A DNA stretch of 64,000 nucleotides from positions 246,907-310,906 of the forward strand of contig JACKOP010000005.1 of NCBI GenBank assembly GCA_024234165.1. Reading direction: 5' to 3'. The stretch comes from Pseudomonadales bacterium (lineage in GTDB: Bacteria; Pseudomonadota; Gammaproteobacteria; Pseudomonadales; UBA5518). The translations under genes were made by a program, and so were the position numbers. Shown in pieces: positions 9,996 to 18,748 of this stretch. Below the pieces are notes generated by a model, which was not told the origin of the DNA, made no database searches, and saw only the letters and a program-made list of their open reading frames with translations. Numbering within the stretch: the first letter of the stretch is position 1; each line of letters starts with the position of its first letter.

Positions 9996-10737
9996 CTGCG
10001 CCCCCCAATCGATGTGCCGACTGTAGGTGGCCGCGTCACGCCGCGGCATCCGCCGGCAGGGATGGGTCAGGCAAGGCAGAAGGAGGATGCGGCATCGTCC
10101 GAAGGAACTATGCCCATCGGCGGCGCGTCATCGTGACTCGACGGCGCAAGCTGACTGTTGGAGCAAGCAGCTCCCACGGGAGCGAGAGGAAATGGACGCC
10201 ATGTTCTGGTCATCCGGCAGCATGCGTGCTATACGGCAAGTTGCCGCGAAAAAACACGGCGAACTTGCGAACCTGATCGAAAGGAAAGACGAGCAGGATG
10301 TTGTTTTTCATGACTTTGGATTCTGGAGATTTTTTATCAGTGTTTGGATGGCGCTCGAAGTCGCTGCGTGCTAGATGGATGAGTGCCGTGTTACAACACG
10401 GACGATTCCCGTCCACTCACTGTTAGTTTCGCTCCGCTTTTCGTGCAGAAGACAAAGTTGATGCTGTTCAGCGCGCAGGCGTTGTTGCACCAGAAAGCGC
10501 TCGCCGTGATTTCGCCGAGTCGTGGTTCAAACCGAGCGGCTATCGGCCAACGGTGATATGCACCAGTTTTGGGGCATTTGCCGTTGTCAGCCGCTGACGT
10601 CAGTTGTTCCGCGCGCGACGGAGTCTGAGCCAGGCTTGTGTGCGTTTGGAGATATCGCAACGGGGCTTGCAAGCGTGTGGCCGCGCGCGGCAGAGTAAGG
10701 CTGGATAGCGCGCTGTGCGTGAAGTTTGGAAAGTCGA
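9996..10737. other. Upstream region of the nar operon and left edge of the island
   Basis: I see no convincing gene in this 742-bp stretch. The part next to narK1 must hold the nar promoter, but I found no good TTGAT-N4-ATCAA (FNR) match. From about 10390 the sequence changes character and resembles the gene-less filler found in integron cassette arrays. A short frame from ATG 10192 is preceded by GAGAGGAA but its 60-odd residues resemble nothing I know. Confidence 0.4.
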
Positions 10738-10801
10738 AACTAACCCATCGCTGCAGGCACGACGGCCCTGTCGGGCCGCGGCCTGAGCTCAAACGTTATG
10801 C
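10738..10801 (+). other. attC-like site A
   Basis: CTAAC (10740-10744) and GTTATGC (10795-10801) bracket an imperfect stem. GCTGCAGGC (10750-10758) pairs with GCCTGAGC (10781-10788) with one unpaired base, and an inner GGCCC/GGGCC stem follows. This is the layout of an integron attC (R''-L''-stem-L'-R' with an extrahelical base). It lies about 70 bp upstream of the restriction endonuclease gene. Confidence 0.65.
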
Positions 10802-10871
10802 GCTCTTGTGGCCGCGCAGCCTGATTCATGTGAAAATCTACGCCATTCTTCCTAGTCGGCACCCAATCTCC

Positions 10872-11510
10872 ATGAAATCCCCGAAGTTTGACCGTTCTAA
10901 GCATGTGTACCGAAACGATGCGTTCGCCGAATTGGTAAAGGACGCAGTTCGTTTCTTCAACGGGACCCCGGTTCATACGCTGCCTCCCCCAGAAGAATTT
11001 TTTGGAACGGGGGTATATGCGTTGTATTACACGGGCAAGAATCCGCAATACAAAAAGTACGCAGACCTAAATCGGCTGGCTTACAGCCATCCAATTTATG
11101 TTGGCAAGGCTGTGCCAAAAGGCTGGCGGCAATCGCGAATCTCAGATGGCGAGGGGGTGCAGTCGAAGGAACTGTATACGCGGTTGCGCGAGCATTCGAG
11201 GAGTATTACGCAGGGTGCCGGCTTAGAGCTTAAGGATTTCTCCAGCCGTTTCGTAATCTTCGAAAAAGAAGGCTCCGATATGATCGGAACCATTGAGGCT
11301 GCGCTAATTAAGTTAAACCGGCCGCTTTGGAATACCGCTGTTGATGGGTTTGGCAATCATGATCCCGGTAGTGGGCGCTATGAGCAGGCCAAGTCAGATT
11401 GGGATGTCATCCATCCTGGTCGATCTTGGGCAGAAAAATGTAATGGCCGTCCTACAGACAAGCGCACGATTCTCAGCAATATTGAGCGTCATCTTAAAAG
11501 TCTCGGGTGA
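10872..11510 (+). CDS. Eco29kI-family GIY-YIG restriction endonuclease
   Basis: A 212-residue protein with the GIY-YIG nuclease core: GTGVYALYYTG followed by SHPIYVGKAVPKGWR, then a conserved arginine-rich helix (LREHSRSI) and a glutamate in IGTIEAALIKLNRPLWN. This arrangement is that of Eco29kI-type enzymes, whose prototype cuts CCGCGG; specificity here is only inferred. It overlaps or abuts the methyltransferase downstream, making a type II R-M operon. Base composition is clearly less GC-rich than the chromosome around it, supporting recent transfer. Confidence 0.85.
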   Translation: MKSPKFDRSKHVYRNDAFAELVKDAVRFFNGTPVHTLPPPEEFFGTGVYALYYTGKNPQYKKYADLNRLAYSHPIYVGKAVPKGWRQSRISDGEGVQSKELYTRLREHSRSITQGAGLELKDFSSRFVIFEKEGSDMIGTIEAALIKLNRPLWNTAVDGFGNHDPGSGRYEQAKSDWDVIHPGRSWAEKCNGRPTDKRTILSNIERHLKSLG

Positions 11511-11515
11511 TTGCA

Positions 11516-12682
11516 ATGCGTTCTTTGGAAGTGTTCTCGGGGGCCGGCGGCCTCGCAAAGGGCCTTGAGCAAGCGGGCTTCGAGCACTCTGCTTTTGTAG
11601 AGTTCAACAAGCATGCATGTGCATCACTCTCAGAGAACTTCACGCCAGAGAGAGTTTTCTTTGGAGACATAAGAGATTTTGATTTGGGTAGCGTGGGGTC
11701 TGTTGATGTTGTTGCAGGTGGCCCGCCGTGTCAGCCGTTCTCTCTTGGTGGCAAGCACAAAGCAGATCAAGATGATCGAGACATGTTTCCTTATGCCATT
11801 AGAGCAATTGAGTTCCTTACGCCTAAGGCCTTTGTTTTTGAGAACGTAAAGGGCCTGCTTAGGCCAAGTTTCGCTGAGTATTTTGAATACATTATTCTTC
11901 GCCTTACTTATCCGGGCTTCTCAGCGAAGCCAAAGATGGCGTGGCAAGATCATCTGGCGCAACTTAGAGCGGCGAACAAGTTCGCGTACGCCGGCGTTAA
12001 GTATGACGTTCAATATAAACTCATAAACGCTGCGGACTATGGCGTTCCTCAAACCCGCGAGCGTGTGGTTATCGTTGGAATTCGTTCAGACCTTAAGAAA
12101 ACATGGTCCTTCCCGGCTGCAACACACTCGGAAGATCGGCTGCTTTGGGAAATGCATGTGTCGGGAGAGTACTGGCGGCGGCACCGAGTGGCGCTTGCAA
12201 AGCGCCCCAGCATCGAACCGTCCATGCAAGAGCGGATCGCGCGCATCAACGAGCGTTATGGGCTCTTTGAGCCCGAACTTCTACCTTGGAAAACTGTGCG
12301 AGACGCGCTCCATGACGTTCCTGATCCACGGAGCAAGCATGGCATTGCAGACCACATCTTTAAGGATGGGGCGCGTAGTTACGCTGGCCACACTGGCAGT
12401 GATTATGACTGGCCTTCAAAGACCATTAAGGCCGGAGGCCATGGCGTGCCGGGCGGGGAGAACATGATCCGCTACGCGGATGAAAGCATTCGCTACTTCA
12501 CCGTCTTTGAAGCAAAACGCATCCAAACCTTCCCGGATGATTTCATTATCAAAGGTGCGTGGGGCGAGGCAATGCGTCAAATTGGCAACGCCGTCCCGGT
12601 TGCTCTAGGTGAAGTCTTTGGCACCCATCTTTGGTCGCTGCTCTCGAAAAAATATTCCGCTGCTAAGGCGTCTGCCAAGTAA
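11516..12682 (+). CDS. DNA (cytosine-5-)-methyltransferase of the R-M cassette
   Basis: A 388-residue C5 methyltransferase that should protect host DNA from the adjacent endonuclease. Motifs in order: I (FSGAGGLAKGLEQAGF), IV with the catalytic cysteine (GGPPCQPFS), VI (FENVKG), VIII (QTRERVVIVG) and X (QIGNAVPVALG). The target recognition region lies between VIII and about residue 330. ATG 11516 gives MRSLEVFSGAGG; a GTG at 11507 would overlap the endonuclease stop and is an alternative. AT-richer than its surroundings. Lies directly before attC-like site B. Confidence 0.93.
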   Translation: MRSLEVFSGAGGLAKGLEQAGFEHSAFVEFNKHACASLSENFTPERVFFGDIRDFDLGSVGSVDVVAGGPPCQPFSLGGKHKADQDDRDMFPYAIRAIEFLTPKAFVFENVKGLLRPSFAEYFEYIILRLTYPGFSAKPKMAWQDHLAQLRAANKFAYAGVKYDVQYKLINAADYGVPQTRERVVIVGIRSDLKKTWSFPAATHSEDRLLWEMHVSGEYWRRHRVALAKRPSIEPSMQERIARINERYGLFEPELLPWKTVRDALHDVPDPRSKHGIADHIFKDGARSYAGHTGSDYDWPSKTIKAGGHGVPGGENMIRYADESIRYFTVFEAKRIQTFPDDFIIKGAWGEAMRQIGNAVPVALGEVFGTHLWSLLSKKYSAAKASAK

Positions 12683-12706
12683 TTGGCAATTAGTTTGAGT
12701 GTTCGC

Positions 12707-12752
12707 GCATAACGAATAGGGATAGGTCGCGCGCAGCCGCGACCTGATCCCG
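12707..12752 (+). other. attC-like site B, 3' core box altered
   Basis: GCATAAC (12707-12713) followed by the hairpin GGTCGCG (12725-12731) / CGCGACC (12738-12744), extended by GGGAT/ATCCC. Where an intact site has GTTAG, this one reads GGTTGAACAAG and continues into the IS91-type end. Same hairpin as sites C and F. It closes the R-M cassette. Confidence 0.55.
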
Positions 12753-12984
12753 GGTTGAACAAGCCCGTGCCCTGGAGTGGCGAACGCTTTTTTATAGGGG
12801 AAAGCTTTTCGGACGTGTGAGGGCATCGTTGCCCGATCAGGCGGATGATTTTCACCAGACGAACGCGGCCCGCACCCGCGAGCGCAGCGTGTCTTGCCTG
12901 TCTGGATCCATCAGTGGCGCGAGGTCCTCCTCGGGAGTGGATTGCCGGCGAGCACACCACGCTCTCCGGGCCAGCGGATCATGT
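12713..12984 (-). repeat. Inverted copy of the IS91-element end (272 bp)
   Basis: This stretch is a near-identical reverse complement of 18477-18748. It holds the attC-like hairpin and about 220 bp of the region downstream of the IS91 transposase gene, and ends exactly where the first IS66 copy begins. It looks like the tail of a second IS91-family copy, the rest of which was lost when IS66 arrived or recombined. Confidence 0.8.
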
Positions 12985-13005
12985 GTAAGCGGTCAAACGA
13001 CGCCG

Positions 13006-14619
13006 TTATATCTTTCCGCAGGCGAGTATGGATTTCATGGGATCGTGGGCGAAGCGTGCCTTCCATTCTCGCGGCGTGAGCTCGACCGCCCGACTCGCCG
13101 GATGCACGCTGATGCGCTGCAGCACATCGACCAGGTAGGTGTAAGGATCCACGCCCTGTAGGCGGCAACTCACCAGCAGGCTCTGGATAACCGCTACCCG
13201 CTCGGCACCGACCTCGGTCCAACAGAAGAGCCAATTGCGCCGTCCCATTGGAACCGCCCGCAGGCTGCGCTCCAGGTGGTTGGTGTCGATCGGCACATCC
13301 GGATCCGACAAGAACACCCGCAGGCTCGTCACCCGCGCCTTCGCGTACTGGATCGCCTTGGCGAGCGGGTTACTCGGCAACAGATCCATGCGGTGGCACT
13401 GGTCGTCACACCAGTGCCAGAAGCGGTCGACGATCGGCTCGCTGTGCTGTGTTCGGTAAGCGAGCTTGTGTTCCCGGTCCAGGTTCTGTTCCCGGATGAT
13501 CTGCTCGTGCCGGTACAGCGCGGCAATCATCGCCAGCGCCTCGGCCGCCGCCTGCGGTTCGGCATCCTGTGCCTGCTCGAAGCCTCGGCGGCAATGCGCC
13601 CAACAACTCGCGTGGGTAACGCCACCTTTGCGTGCCGCATAGGCGCTGTAGGCGGCGTAGCCGTCCGAGAGCAGCGTTCCCCGGAAGTCCGGCCCCAGGA
13701 TTTTCTCGACATGGTGGTGCGCCCGGGTCGGCGCGTAGTGGAAGACGATCTCGTCGTCCTCGCCGTAGATCGGCCAGAGGTAGGCTGGCGCATCTTGCCC
13801 TGCTTCTCGCGTCCGCCTTGATCGGGGTCTCGTCCATCGCCACCACCGATCCGATCCGAGGAGGATGTGGGCGTGCTGGGCCGCTGCGATGGGGCGCAGC
13901 AGATCGATGGCCCGTCCGCTCCAGTTGCTGAGGCTGGTACGGCTCAGCTGGATGCCGCACTGGGCGATCCGCTGGTGCTGGCGATACAGCGGCAGGTGGT
14001 AGCAGAACTTGTCGACGAGCATTCCGGCCAGCAGGCTCACATCGGCCACGCAGCGCTCGAGCACGCTTGCCGGTGCCGGGGTGCTGACGATGCGCTGCTC
14101 TTCGACCAGCTTCCGGTCTGGTAGTGGTACTCGATGATCCCGTAGCTGCCCGGGCGTTGCGCCGCGGCGGTAGCTGACGCGCTCGGAGACCAGCTCGCGC
14201 CGATCCTCGGGTACGGCAGCAATCGCTGGATCGACGATGGTGACCACGTCGCGGGTGACATCCGGGCCAAAGCGCAATCCTGAGTCGTTCACCGCCGCAT
14301 CGCGCACCTTGCGCTGGCGCGTGTAGGTGATCGACTGCTCGGGAGGCGGTGGGGATTTCTGCGGAGGTTCAAGCACACCGAGCGCATCGAGCAGGTTGCC
14401 CTGTACGGCGGGATCGATGACCAGTTGCTTTTCGCTCTTCTGCCCGAAGAGCTGGCGCTTGAACCAGTCGAGCTGCTGCTTCAGCGTTGCAATCTCGGCG
14501 CCGTACTGCTGCTTCAGCGTGCCGAGTTCCGTGCCAAACTTCTGCGTCATCGCGACCATCTGCACCGTAAGTTGCGCATTGGTTTGTTCGAGTTCGGCGA
14601 TGCGCGAAGCGGTGTTCAA
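13006..14619 (-). pseudogene. tnpC: IS66 transposase TnpC, copy 1, with compensating frameshifts
   Basis: The frame stays open for 537 codons, but compared with copy 2 two stretches are read in the wrong frame. Around residues 175-195 YRLAQRPGSYGIIEYHYQTW becomes YRRGATPGQLRDHRVPLPDR. Around residues 270-295 the segment with SVVAMDETPIK becomes SDRWWRWTRPR. The second change removes the MDETP motif that carries the first catalytic aspartate of IS66 transposases. The protein is therefore probably inactive although it has no stop codon. The C-terminal IS66 domain (LERSLRAVPMGRRNWLF) is intact. Confidence 0.88.
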
Positions 14620-14673
14620 GGGCGGAAAATACTGCAGGAAAACCGTGCCGCCATTGTACCGGAATGCCCCTGC

Positions 14674-15033
14674 TCATGCCGCTGTTCGGTAGCGTTTTCG
14701 CTGCCTTTTTATCTCGACGTCGACGCCTTCGAGCAGCGCCAGAAACTCGGTGGCGCACAGCGCACGTTTCACGCGTCCATCGCGTGTCATCAGGCGGGCA
14801 AAGTGTCCGCGCTCGAGTCGCTTCGACCAGATCCAGTAGCCGCCCGTCTCGAAGCCGAGCACCTTGATCTGCGTGGCGCGGCGGTTGAGAAACGCGAACC
14901 ATTGGCTGCTACTGCCCAGCGGGTCTTCTCCCAGGTGTTGCTTCACCCGCGCCGACAACCCATCGAACGAGCAGCGCATGTCGGTGGGCTCCAGACACAG
15001 CCAGATGCGCGATGCGCTGCTGACGCTCAGCAT
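14674..15033 (-). CDS. tnpB: IS66 accessory protein TnpB, copy 1
   Basis: A 119-residue IS66 Orf2 protein, intact in this copy. It starts MLSVSSASRIWLCLEPTDMR and contains the family core SQWFAFLNRRATQIKVLGF and GGYWIWSKRLERGHF. It is needed for IS66 transposition together with TnpA and TnpC; its exact role is unclear. The tnpA stop lies next to its start. The copy 2 counterpart is frameshifted. Confidence 0.9.
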   Translation of the reverse strand: MLSVSSASRIWLCLEPTDMRCSFDGLSARVKQHLGEDPLGSSSQWFAFLNRRATQIKVLGFETGGYWIWSKRLERGHFARLMTRDGRVKRALCATEFLALLEGVDVEIKRQRKRYRTAA

Positions 15034-15371
15034 GGCGCGTCCCGGCGCAGCCGCAGCACAACGCCTGCGCCCAAATCAAGCTCTACTTCCCATGCGGGTG
15101 CGGCCGGTGACGCCTCGGTCTTGTCGACTATCGGTGCGGTCAATTCGACAAACAGCGCTTCAGGCCGAACACCAACAGCGTCAACAACCCGTGCTCCGCG
15201 CAGCTTGCGCCGCCACAGCTCGAAGGTGCTCTTCGCCAGGCCGTGGCGGGTGCAGAACGCCTGCTGCGAAACACCGCTTGCCTCGAACTCGCTGATCAAC
15301 GCGCGCCACCGTGCCGCGCTGTGACGCGCATACTTGCGCACAGAACCTGAACCCGTCGATGCCGAACCCAT
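15027..15371 (-). CDS. tnpA: IS66 accessory protein TnpA, copy 1
   Basis: A 114-residue IS66 Orf1 protein with a helix-turn-helix (ISEFEASGVSQQAFCTRHGLAKSTFELWRRKL). ATG 15371 gives MGSASTGSGSVRKYARHSAA, matching copy 2; the longer frame upstream reads through the IS66 terminus. Its last codons overlap the start of tnpB. It reaches its natural end (LGAGVVLRLRRDAPC), whereas copy 2 is frameshifted near the C-terminus. Confidence 0.88.
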   Translation of the reverse strand: MGSASTGSGSVRKYARHSAARWRALISEFEASGVSQQAFCTRHGLAKSTFELWRRKLRGARVVDAVGVRPEALFVELTAPIVDKTEASPAAPAWEVELDLGAGVVLRLRRDAPC

Positions 15372-15459
15372 GGCGATACTCCTCCAACACCACTTCGTTG
15401 AAGCAGAGCATCGCGAAGGTTCAGACGGCATAACAGAACGGCGTGGTTTGGACGGTTAC

Positions 15460-16047
15460 CGCCTGATGGCGATGCTCGAGGGCTGCGCAGAGCTCACGCT
15501 CGAGCGGCTGAACGAGGCCACGCAGGCCTGGGTCGAGATGGAGTACAACCGCCGTTCTCACAGCGAACTCGGCTGTTCTCCGCTGGCACGCTACGGCGAC
15601 GGCACCGATGTCGGACGCGAGTGCCCCGGGAGCGAGCGGCTGCGCCAGGCGTTTCGCACCGAAGCCGTGCGCACCCAGCGGCGCTCCGACGGCACGTTCT
15701 CGCTCGAAGGCACACGCTTCGAGGTGCCCTCGCGCTACCGCCACCTCGCACGGCTCACGGTGCGCTACGCGCGCTGGGACCTGCGCACGGTCGAGCTGAT
15801 CGATCCGCTGAGCGGGACGCCGATCTGTGCGCCCTACCCGCTGGACAAGACGGCTCACGCCAGCGCCGCGAGGCGCCTGCACGCAGTGCGCACGCCTCCG
15901 GTACCCGTGCTGCCCGACCCGCCGGCGCACAGCCCCATGGCGCCGCTGTTGCGCGCGCTCATGGTCGAGTATGCCGCCACCGGGCTGCCCCCGGCCTACG
16001 TGCCCCTGTCCAACGACGCACCCCTTGCCGAGGATCCGCTGCGATGA
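15460..16047 (+). pseudogene. DDE (rve) transposase, C-terminal part
   Basis: The reading frame is cut at its 5' end by IS66 copy 1. What remains, from RLMAMLEGCAELTLERLNEA onward, is the end of an integrase-core (rve) domain with NRRSHSELGCSPLARY, then a beta-rich Mu/TnsB-type C-terminal domain (FSLEGTRFEVPSRYRHL, WDLRTVELIDPLSG). The catalytic DDE residues are lost. It overlaps the AAA ATPase gene by 4 nt, the usual transposase-ATPase pairing of Mu/Tn7-like and related transposons. About 195 codons survive. Confidence 0.85.
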
Positions 16048-16370
16048 ACAAGCAACTGCTCGCCCTTTATGGTCTGAAGTGGAATCCCTTCTCGCCCGAA
16101 CTGCCCACCGAGGCGCTGCGCCTCACGCCGGCGGTGGAGAACTTCGCCTGGCGTATCGAGCACGCGCTCGTGCGCGAAGGCGGCTTCGCGCTGATCAGCG
16201 GCGATGTCGGTACGGGCAAGAGCGTGGCGCTGCGTCTGATCGCCGAGCGCCTCGCCCCCGTGCCGGATCTGACCGTTGCCGCACTCACGCACCCGAGCGC
16301 CAACCTCGCCGACTTCTACCGCGAGCTCGGTGATCTGTTCGCCGTGGAGCTGCGCCCGCACAACCGCTGG
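16044..16370 (+). pseudogene. Transposon AAA ATPase, N-terminal part
   Basis: First 109 codons of an ExeA/TniB-like ATPase: NPFSPELPTEALRLTPAVE then Walker A GDVGTGKSV. The frame is broken after HNRW (codon ending 16370) by the IS91-family element. The sequence resumes at 18749 in the same frame (GFKALRTRWIAHLES), so removing 16371-18748 restores the gene. It partners the truncated transposase just upstream. Confidence 0.88.
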
Positions 16371-16482
16371 TTGAACGAAGCCGCTTCGCGGCAGGAACAA
16401 GACGAGAAGAACGAGACGCCAAAACCGGGAAACTTCTCCGGCACCCCCAGGCCCGGGTGTGCATCACCAAAGGAGAAGCGAC

Positions 16483-17388
16483 ATGGATTCATCGGAGCAA
16501 ACCCGTTTTGACGCACTGTACGCGAAGCATCTTAGAGCACTGAAGCTTCAAGGCAAGGCAGCGAAGACGATCGATGGTTACGCACGAGTGCTGCGCCGGG
16601 TAGCCGCACACTTCGATCGCTGTCCGGATCGACTGGACGCGGAAGACTTCAAGTCCTACTTCGCCTCGCTGATCGACGAGCGATCGTGGAGCCTGGTGAA
16701 GATCGAACGCTGCGGACTGCAGTTCTTCTACGAACACGTCCTGGAGCGGGAGTGGCCGTGGGTGGGCATGCTCAAGCCGCCGGTGGTGCACGCGCTGCCC
16801 GATGTGCTCAGCGTCGACGAGGTCGCACAGATCATCCGGGCGAGTCGCGAGCGGCGCTACCGGACGTTCTGGCTGACGACCTACAGCCTGGGCCTGCGTC
16901 TGGGCGAAGCGCTGCGGTTGCGGATCGGTGATATCGACAGCGCCCGTGCCCAGGTCCATATCCGCAGCGGCAAGGGGCACAAGGACCGCTTCGTGGTGCT
17001 GCCGGCACTGACCCTGCAGTGCCTGCGCCGCTACTGGCGTGATCATCGCCACCATGAGCTGTTGTTTCCAGGGCGTGCTGGACCGCAGGGTATTCCGGCT
17101 GCCACCTTCATGGATCGCGGCAGCACCCAGAAGGCGTTTGCCCGTGTCGTGGCCGACTGCGGCATCCGCAAGCGGGTGTCGATCCACAGTCTTCGCCATG
17201 CCTACGCCACCCACCTCATCGAAGTCGGCCTGAATCTGCGCGGTGTGCAGGAACTGCTCGGTCATGCCTGCCCGAAAACCACGGCGCGCTATGTGCACAT
17301 GACGGACAAGTGCCGTGATGATCGCCGCGTGCTGATCGACGGCTTGATGGGCGAGTTGCACCAGCGTCTGCGGGAGGCTCGGTCATGA
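16483..17388 (+). CDS. Tyrosine recombinase of the IS91-family element
   Basis: A 301-residue phage-integrase-family protein: N-terminal SAM-like core-binding domain, then the catalytic domain with Arg in GLRLGEALRLRIGDID, the HxxR box SIHSLRHAYATHL, a His in LLGHACPKTTARYVH, and the tyrosine in the same segment. ATG 16483 follows AGGAGAAG. It lacks the extra helix region that marks IntI integron integrases, so I do not read it as the missing integron integrase. It overlaps the transposase start region, and such pairs are known for a subgroup of IS91-type elements. Confidence 0.9.
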   Translation: MDSSEQTRFDALYAKHLRALKLQGKAAKTIDGYARVLRRVAAHFDRCPDRLDAEDFKSYFASLIDERSWSLVKIERCGLQFFYEHVLEREWPWVGMLKPPVVHALPDVLSVDEVAQIIRASRERRYRTFWLTTYSLGLRLGEALRLRIGDIDSARAQVHIRSGKGHKDRFVVLPALTLQCLRRYWRDHRHHELLFPGRAGPQGIPAATFMDRGSTQKAFARVVADCGIRKRVSIHSLRHAYATHLIEVGLNLRGVQELLGHACPKTTARYVHMTDKCRDDRRVLIDGLMGELHQRLREARS

Positions 17389-18456
17389 CCCAAGCCCTCG
17401 CCCCCCCTGCGTCTGGCCGAGGTGTTCGACGCCGGACACGCCGCCCTGATGGCGCGCTACGGAGCGCGCCTGCACCCCCGACAACACCAGGCGATGGCCG
17501 CCATCCGGGGCTGCCGAAGCGGTGAGCTCGGTGAACTGCACTGGCGCTGTCCCGACTGCAGTGCACGACACCACACGCCCCGCTCCTGTGGTCATCGCAG
17601 CTGCCCGGCCTGCCAGAACCACTGCACCTCGCAGTGGCTCGATCGGCAACGCCGTAAGCTCCTGCCCGTGGACTACTTCATGGTGACCTTTACCTTGCCG
17701 GCACCCTTGCGTGCCGCCGCGCAGGCGTACCCCGAAACCGTCTATGCCGCCTTGTTTCGCGCCGCCTCGCAGACCCTCAACGGTTTCGCGACGCGAAAGC
17801 TCAAGGCGGAACTCGGCCAATGCGCGGTACTGCACACCCACAACCGTCGTCTCGATCTGCACCCGCACGTGCACGTCATCGTGCCCGGAGGCGCAATCGA
17901 TGCGCGGCGCCGGCAGTGGCGAAAACTCTCCGGGCGTTACCTCTTCAACGCCTTTGCCCTGGCCCGGGTGTTCCGCGCCCGTATGCTGCAGGCCCTGCAG
18001 CTCGCCGGCGTGCCGATCCCTGTCGGCCTGCCGCCGAAATGGGTGGTCGACTGTCGCCGTGTCGGTCGTGGCGAGCCGGCATTGCAGTACCTCTCGCGCT
18101 ACCTCTATCGGGGTGTCATCCGCGAGCGCGACCTCCTCGACTACGACCGCCTCGCCGGCACCGTCACCTTCCGCTACCGTGACGCCAAGACCCGCCAGCC
18201 CGCACAGCGCACCCTGCCCATCGCCGAGTTCCTGTGGCGCGTGCTCGCCCACGTCCTGCCGACCGGATTCCGTCGTGTGCGCGAGTACGGATTCCTGCAC
18301 TGCCGAGCCAGGCGACGCCTCGTTCTCGTGCAACTCGTCTTGCATGTGCTGGTCCAGGCGGCAACGTTGCGACCACGCCCACCGCTGTGTTGCATGCGCT
18401 GCCATACCCCGATGATCGTCGTCGCCGTCACCAAACGCCGCAGACCCGACGGCTGA
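17385..18456 (+). pseudogene. IS91-family transposase, frameshifted near its start
   Basis: The main frame encodes a Y2/IS91-type transposase: zinc-binding CPDCSARHHTPRSCGHRSCP, the HUH-type pair in LHPHVHVIVPGG, and the YLSRYLYRGV tyrosine motif. Its natural start appears to be ATG 17385 (MTQALAP), overlapping the recombinase, but the C7 run at 17401-17407 puts that start one base out of frame with LRLAEVFDAGHAAL. A GTG at 17422 could give a 344-residue protein lacking the first dozen residues, so activity is possible. A slippery C7 run might also allow programmed frameshifting. Confidence 0.8.
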
Positions 18457-18476
18457 GGCAACGTTCGCGGATCGCC

Positions 18477-18748
18477 ACATGATCCGCTGGCCCGGAGAGC
18501 GTGGCGTGCTCGCCGGCAATCCACTCCCGAGGAGGACCTCGCGCCACCGATGGATCCAGCCAGGCAAGACGTGCTGCGCTCGCGGGTGCGGGCCGCGTTC
18601 GCCTGGTGAAAATCATTCCGCCTGATCGGGCAACGACGCCCTCACGCGTCTGAAAAGCTTTCCCCTATAAAAAGCGTTCGCCACTCCGGGGCACGGGCTT
18701 GTTCAACCCGGGATCAGGTCGCGGCTGCGCGCGACCTATCCCTATTCG
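18477..18748 (+). repeat. IS91-element right end with attC-like hairpin (272 bp)
   Basis: Inverted partner of 12713-12984. Reading leftward from 18748 it runs GAATAGGGATAGGTCGCG, a CGCAGC loop, CGCGACC, then GGGTTGAACAAGCCC and about 220 bp of element-specific sequence. The first 46 bases match the attC-like sites B, C and F. The IS91 end and an attC-like hairpin therefore travel together in this insertion. Confidence 0.75.

Larger units (their letters stand above)
12985..15459 (-). mobile_element. IS66-family element, copy 1 (2475 bp)
   Basis: Terminal inverted repeats start GTAAGCGGTCAAACGACGCC at 12985 and, on the other strand, GTAACCGTCCAAACCACGCC at 15459. The three IS66 genes tnpA, tnpB and tnpC read on the minus strand. 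The flanking 8-mers (GATCATGT left, CGCCTGAT right) do not match, unlike copy 2, and the left flank is an IS91 tail while the right flank is a transposase gene. This suggests recombination or deletion after insertion. Confidence 0.92.
16371..18748 (+). mobile_element. IS91-family element with accessory tyrosine recombinase (2378 bp)
   Basis: The element interrupts the AAA ATPase gene with no target duplication, as expected for rolling-circle transposition. It encodes a tyrosine recombinase and a Y-type IS91 transposase. The left end reads TTGAACGAAGCCGCTTCGCGGC, containing a GCCGC-TTC-GCGGC palindrome. The right end contains GGGCTTGTTCAACCC and then the attC-like hairpin. CTTG and GTTC are tetranucleotides associated with the replication-origin end in the IS91 family. 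The outer 272 bp on the right are repeated in reverse at 12713-12984. Confidence 0.85.

Noticed and set aside
9996..10300. FNR box for the nar operon
   Set aside because: No TTGAT-N4-ATCAA with fewer than several mismatches was found by eye at suitable spacing; a scan with a matrix would decide.
10027..10374. 115-codon frame upstream of the nar operon
   Set aside because: The first two thirds look like random high-GC translation and the rest resembles nothing known; kept only as a note under the intergenic entry.
10390..10428. Possible additional attC (GTTACAAC ... GTTAG)
   Set aside because: Core-like boxes and a GGACG/CGTCC stem are present but the site is only about 38 bp, shorter than attC sites, and lacks an L'' to L' layout.
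10391..10792. 133-codon minus-strand frame
   Set aside because: It runs through the attC-like site A and has no domain or convincing start.
16483..17388. Tyrosine recombinase as the missing integron integrase
   Set aside because: It lacks the extra IntI-specific region, lies inside the IS91-family element and overlaps its transposase, so it belongs to that element.
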